A stretch of 31,178 bases of DNA. Source: Candidatus Aenigmatarchaeota archaeon. Lineage in GTDB: Archaea; Aenigmatarchaeota; Aenigmatarchaeia; CG10238-14. The stretch is from assembly GCA_017610225.1 (NCBI GenBank), contig JAFCCM010000031.1, positions 1 through 31,178 on the forward strand. The letters are read 5' to 3'. This document shows positions 28,308 through 31,178 of this stretch, in pieces. The position numbers were made by a program, and so were the translations under genes. The notes below the pieces were generated by a model. It was not told where the DNA came from. It saw only the letters and a program-made list of their open reading frames with translations, and did no database searches. Positions within the stretch are counted from its first letter, which is position 1. Each line of letters starts with the position of its first letter.

Positions 28308-29705
28308 TTATCCAAATATAACTGTTTTTTGTGATGGAGATGCAAAATAAGGTCTTCCGCCTATTTCTAAATAAGGATCTTTATCTATACCTGTATTATC
28401 AGAAAAATACATATTCAGTCGTTGCCATGCAGCACCAGGAGTTGCATTGAGATAATCATGAACGTATTCTCTGACACATAACTTGGTTAGTCCAGTTTTA
28501 TTGATAGCAGCAACACCCGTTGGATTAAATGTAAATACGTTATATTCAAGTTGATTCCATGCGGCTATATAATCAAAATAACTTCCGGAGAAAGCATCAA
28601 AATCTGCATTGACTAAAGTATCTCCTTGAGTTCCTTGTTGAACCGATACACCATCTCTATTATATACGTCTGTTGCTCCGTGTATATGTAGTTTACATGA
28701 TGATGGAGTATAGGTTATACCATCTGTATCAAACATGAAAAAAGCACGCCATATATAAAAACCAGAAAAATAATATGCTGCAATCGTGTTAAGATAGTCT
28801 CCAGTAACTGTAGCATATCCATCGGTTTTTCCATGAGCATTAGGCCATGTCGCCCCACCACCTTTAACAATTCCATCAGTAGCTTCTGCATAATATATAT
28901 CAGCATCAATATAACTACTCTTTGATAGTTCATCTTTACATCCAGAATCTGCATATTTAATATATTCTAATTCACCTTTAGGGGTTAGTTGTAAAGTATG
29001 AAGTGTTTCGTCAGAAAGAATATTAAACGCACTATCTATTAATATAGGTTTGCTTATCACGAATTTCACATTGTTGGTTGAATCAGTAATGATGAAATTC
29101 CCTTGGTCATTTGGTTGGTAAAACTTGCCACTGACTTTGACCTCACTCATTCCTTCAGTTGATGGTCTGATAGTTTCATCAACAAAAGAAATCAAATCGT
29201 TTCTTATATATAATCCAGTTAGATGTAATTTATATACTATTTTGAAATCGTTTTTAACATTGGGTGATTTGATTAATTGCCTAGTCCATTGTCTATTACT
29301 TTGGATGACCATACTTCCTAAATCAGTTGTGATTGCATCAATATTATCACACTTATTCAATTTGATGTCTTCATTAATACCATCCAATTCAATAGTTTCG
29401 ATTGTAAATTCTAATTGCTCATTGCCCAAGTGTTGATTGTTGTCAGGTCTTAATCCTAGAAACTTAAATTTATTTCCGCCCTTTTTAATACCAACAGATG
29501 TAACATTACGTCTTGAAATTTGAGCATCCTCATTAGATTTTAATTTAACACTTTCTTGATGATCTAATTGTATAGGTTGTAATTCGTTATATGTAGTATA
29601 ATAATGAGGGTTGCTTAAACTATAACATCTATGTTTTTCAGTTCCATTGCTAAACTTCACACGTTCTAGAGTTTTGTGTATCGGTATTCTTTCGATTATT
29701 TCCAT
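28308..29705 (-). CDS. Virion appendage-type beta protein, 465 aa
   Basis: The C-terminal 190 residues (FSGFYIWRAFFMFDTDG...SCKLHIHGATDV...LEYNVFTFNPTGVAAINKTGLTKLCVREY...LNMYFSDNTG) have the look of DNRLRE/jelly-roll sugar-binding modules common on secreted and phage adhesins. The N-terminal half is beta-rich with no recognised family. GGAGAA upstream. Probably a receptor-binding or decoration protein beside the GTSGSSG fibre. Confidence 0.65.
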   Translation of the reverse strand: MEIIERIPIHKTLERVKFSNGTEKHRCYSLSNPHYYTTYNELQPIQLDHQESVKLKSNEDAQISRRNVTSVGIKKGGNKFKFLGLRPDNNQHLGNEQLEFTIETIELDGINEDIKLNKCDNIDAITTDLGSMVIQSNRQWTRQLIKSPNVKNDFKIVYKLHLTGLYIRNDLISFVDETIRPSTEGMSEVKVSGKFYQPNDQGNFIITDSTNNVKFVISKPILIDSAFNILSDETLHTLQLTPKGELEYIKYADSGCKDELSKSSYIDADIYYAEATDGIVKGGGATWPNAHGKTDGYATVTGDYLNTIAAYYFSGFYIWRAFFMFDTDGITYTPSSCKLHIHGATDVYNRDGVSVQQGTQGDTLVNADFDAFSGSYFDYIAAWNQLEYNVFTFNPTGVAAINKTGLTKLCVREYVHDYLNATPGAAWQRLNMYFSDNTGIDKDPYLEIGGRPYFASPSQKTVIFG

Positions 29706-29722
29706 TTGTTATTCTCCACTCC

Positions 29723-31178
29723 TTAGCTAGCACTAATCGTAACGGATAGACCTTTAGGCGCTGTGGCACCAACATCAGTAATGTCTACATAAATTAGATC
29801 ACCTTCATTAAGATCATCGCTTGCTGTATCAATGACATATGGTATTGCTGCAGTAATTGATGAAGTTTCTCCTACATCAATTGATAATTCAGTAGATAAA
29901 ACATTAACATCTGAAGTTCCTCTTCGTCTTCTTATTTGAACATTAGTTATACCATCTGCGCTTGATGTATGGTGTGTGGCAACAACTCTTATAATATCTA
30001 ATGCACTCATACTATTTGGTATAACTATACCTATTGTACCATCTCCTGTAGCTACATCTTCATCACTCCCATAAGGCATCAAACCAAATGATGTTAATGA
30101 TTGACCATCTATACCTGATGTGCCTGAACTTCCGCTTGTTCCTGAACTTCCACTTGTTCCTGATGTAACGCCTATTGCTGATGTACCTGAAGTACCTGCT
30201 ACACCTGATGTTCCACTTGATCCTGACGAACCTGATGTACCTGCTGCCCCAGATGTTCCACTTGATCCTGATGTACCTGCAGCACCTGATGTTCCACTCG
30301 AACCGCTAGTACCGCTACTTCCTGAACTTCCAGATGTTCCACTTGATCCTGATGTACCTGAACTTCCAGATGTTCCACTTGTTCCTGAACTACCTGAACT
30401 TCCCGACGAACCGCTTGTACCTGAACTTCCACTACTTCCACTGCTTCCTGAAGATCCACTTGATCCTGATGTACCTGAACTTCCCGACGAACCACTTGTA
30501 CCTGAACTACCAGAAGTTCCACTAGATCCTGAACTTCCACTGCTTCCTGATGAACCTGAAGATCCTGAACTTCCTGACGAACCAGATGTTCCACTTGTAC
30601 CAGATACAGCTACATCTACTCTTGATATATTTTCAAATCTCCAATCTAAATAATCAGCGCCTTCGTCAGTTGTTCGTATGCGTGATTTAACATCGTTTGA
30701 ATATGAATCACTTGACTGATATATAACTGTTGCTATTGGTTTGATCTCTGGAAATAATATATTATCTAACACCAAACTTTTAATCTCAGTTAATGCACCT
30801 TGTCTGGCACTTCTCACAGTCGCATAATCATTCTGACCCATAATCGCTAACATCGGTTTGTCTTTCTCAGTTGTTGCAAATATATGATATAAAACAAATT
30901 GATTATTTGTAACTTCACTTAACTGCCACGATCCACCAGTATATTCATTCCAAGCCAGTCTAGTGCCAGTTTACAGTTCGTTTCCACTCATTATCATTAA
31001 TCATATAATAAATTGGAATACCAGTTGTTGAAACTATGGTTGAAATCGTGGTATATAAATCTTCGTCAGTAACACTACCAGAATTAATCCCATACTGAGC
31101 AGCACTAGCATCGTCCCCACTACCATCAACATCCATATCTATTAATGAAAGTCCACTAATATATCTTAGACCTTCTGT
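29723..31178 (-). CDS. GTSGSSG collagen-like fibre protein, 5'-incomplete, frameshifted
   Basis: Three parts are seen from the right edge: a polar N-terminal domain (RYISGLSLIDMDVDGSGDD...); about 54 G-[ST]-S/G-x-x-type triplets (roughly 30110-30601), collagen-like in periodicity but made of Ser/Thr; and a beta-rich C-terminal domain ending LSVTISAS. The frame stops at 30960-30962 (TAG); reading continues one base over as TGTRLAWNEYTGG.... Removing one A of the AAA near 30971 restores VTGTRLAW, so a homopolymer indel or read error is likely. The start lies beyond the window. The Ser/Thr density makes it a natural glycosyltransferase acceptor. Confidence 0.75.

Noticed and set aside
30120..30653. 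177-codon rightward PELPLVP-type repeat frame
   Set aside because: Antisense of the GTSGSSG triplets. The leftward frame has domains on both sides of the repeat, while this has none.
1..31178. tRNA or rRNA genes
   Set aside because: No cloverleaf with CCA-side stem or T-loop GTTCRA consensus was found by eye; a covariance-model scan of both strands would be decisive.

Overview
The window looks like part of a large tailed-bacteriophage genome, or a close relative such as a prophage or phage-plasmid, from an anaerobic bacterial host. It is AT-rich. Genes are packed head to tail with short overlaps (ATGA, TAATG, 10-34 nt). Shine-Dalgarno sites (AAGGAG/GGAGG) are strong, terminators are hairpins followed by T runs, and the right third encodes virion-type fibre proteins. 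Three oxygen-sensitive radical SAM enzymes point to an anaerobic host. No integrase, capsid, terminase, tRNA or CRISPR locus was seen, so the assignment rests on tail-fibre-like proteins and gene style.

Layout. At 1-2300 there are a few small rightward genes with a hairpin terminator at each end of the stretch, facing one leftward P-loop kinase gene. Between 1.6 and 3.2 kb there is little coding sequence: a GC-rich island with a 10-bp inverted repeat (about 1741-1890) and a chain of hairpins (about 2360-2740). From 3235 onward everything runs leftward. 3235-3934 holds four very small genes. 4174-15409 is a dense array of small cysteine-rich proteins. Thirty-one belong to family A (CxGC...C...CPCxxCLVKxxCxxxC, mostly 50-110 aa, one frameshifted). 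Eight belong to family B (IPCxxC...C near the N-terminus, then C-S-L-x-x-E-Y), and a ninth, partial B gene sits on the opposite strand at position 2. The two families share the core PCxxC-L-x4-C. This core is also fused to a membrane protein (13684-14055) and to another domain (15618-15917). 15376-18254 holds assorted small proteins: coiled coil plus membrane segment, lipoprotein, DnaJ-type zinc motifs, winged helix and zinc ribbon.

18323-31178 looks like a virion-appendage and protein-modification region. It has a 385-aa protein with about 66 cysteines in CxxC/CxGY repeats, a 64-aa mini-version of the same repeat, three SPASM-type radical SAM proteins, a methyltransferase, a possible acetyltransferase, a GT2 glycosyltransferase, a sugar nucleotidyltransferase, a beta-rich virion protein, and a GTSGSSG-repeat fibre interrupted by a probable one-base frameshift. 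My reading, as inference, is that the enzymes modify the Cys/Tyr-rich and Ser/Thr-rich fibre proteins made beside them.

Regulation. The element CTATATATATTAATA (one copy expanded by 4 nt) occurs five times. Each copy is correctly oriented upstream of a gene set, and the three leftward copies each begin 4-6 nt past the stop codon of the preceding gene. No -35 box is evident, so it may be read by a phage-specific polymerase or sigma factor. Two leftward copies are followed by 5' leaders of about 220 and 290 nt, each closed by a 19-21-nt long-range stem with strand-specific G-U pairs. These are candidate regulatory RNAs.
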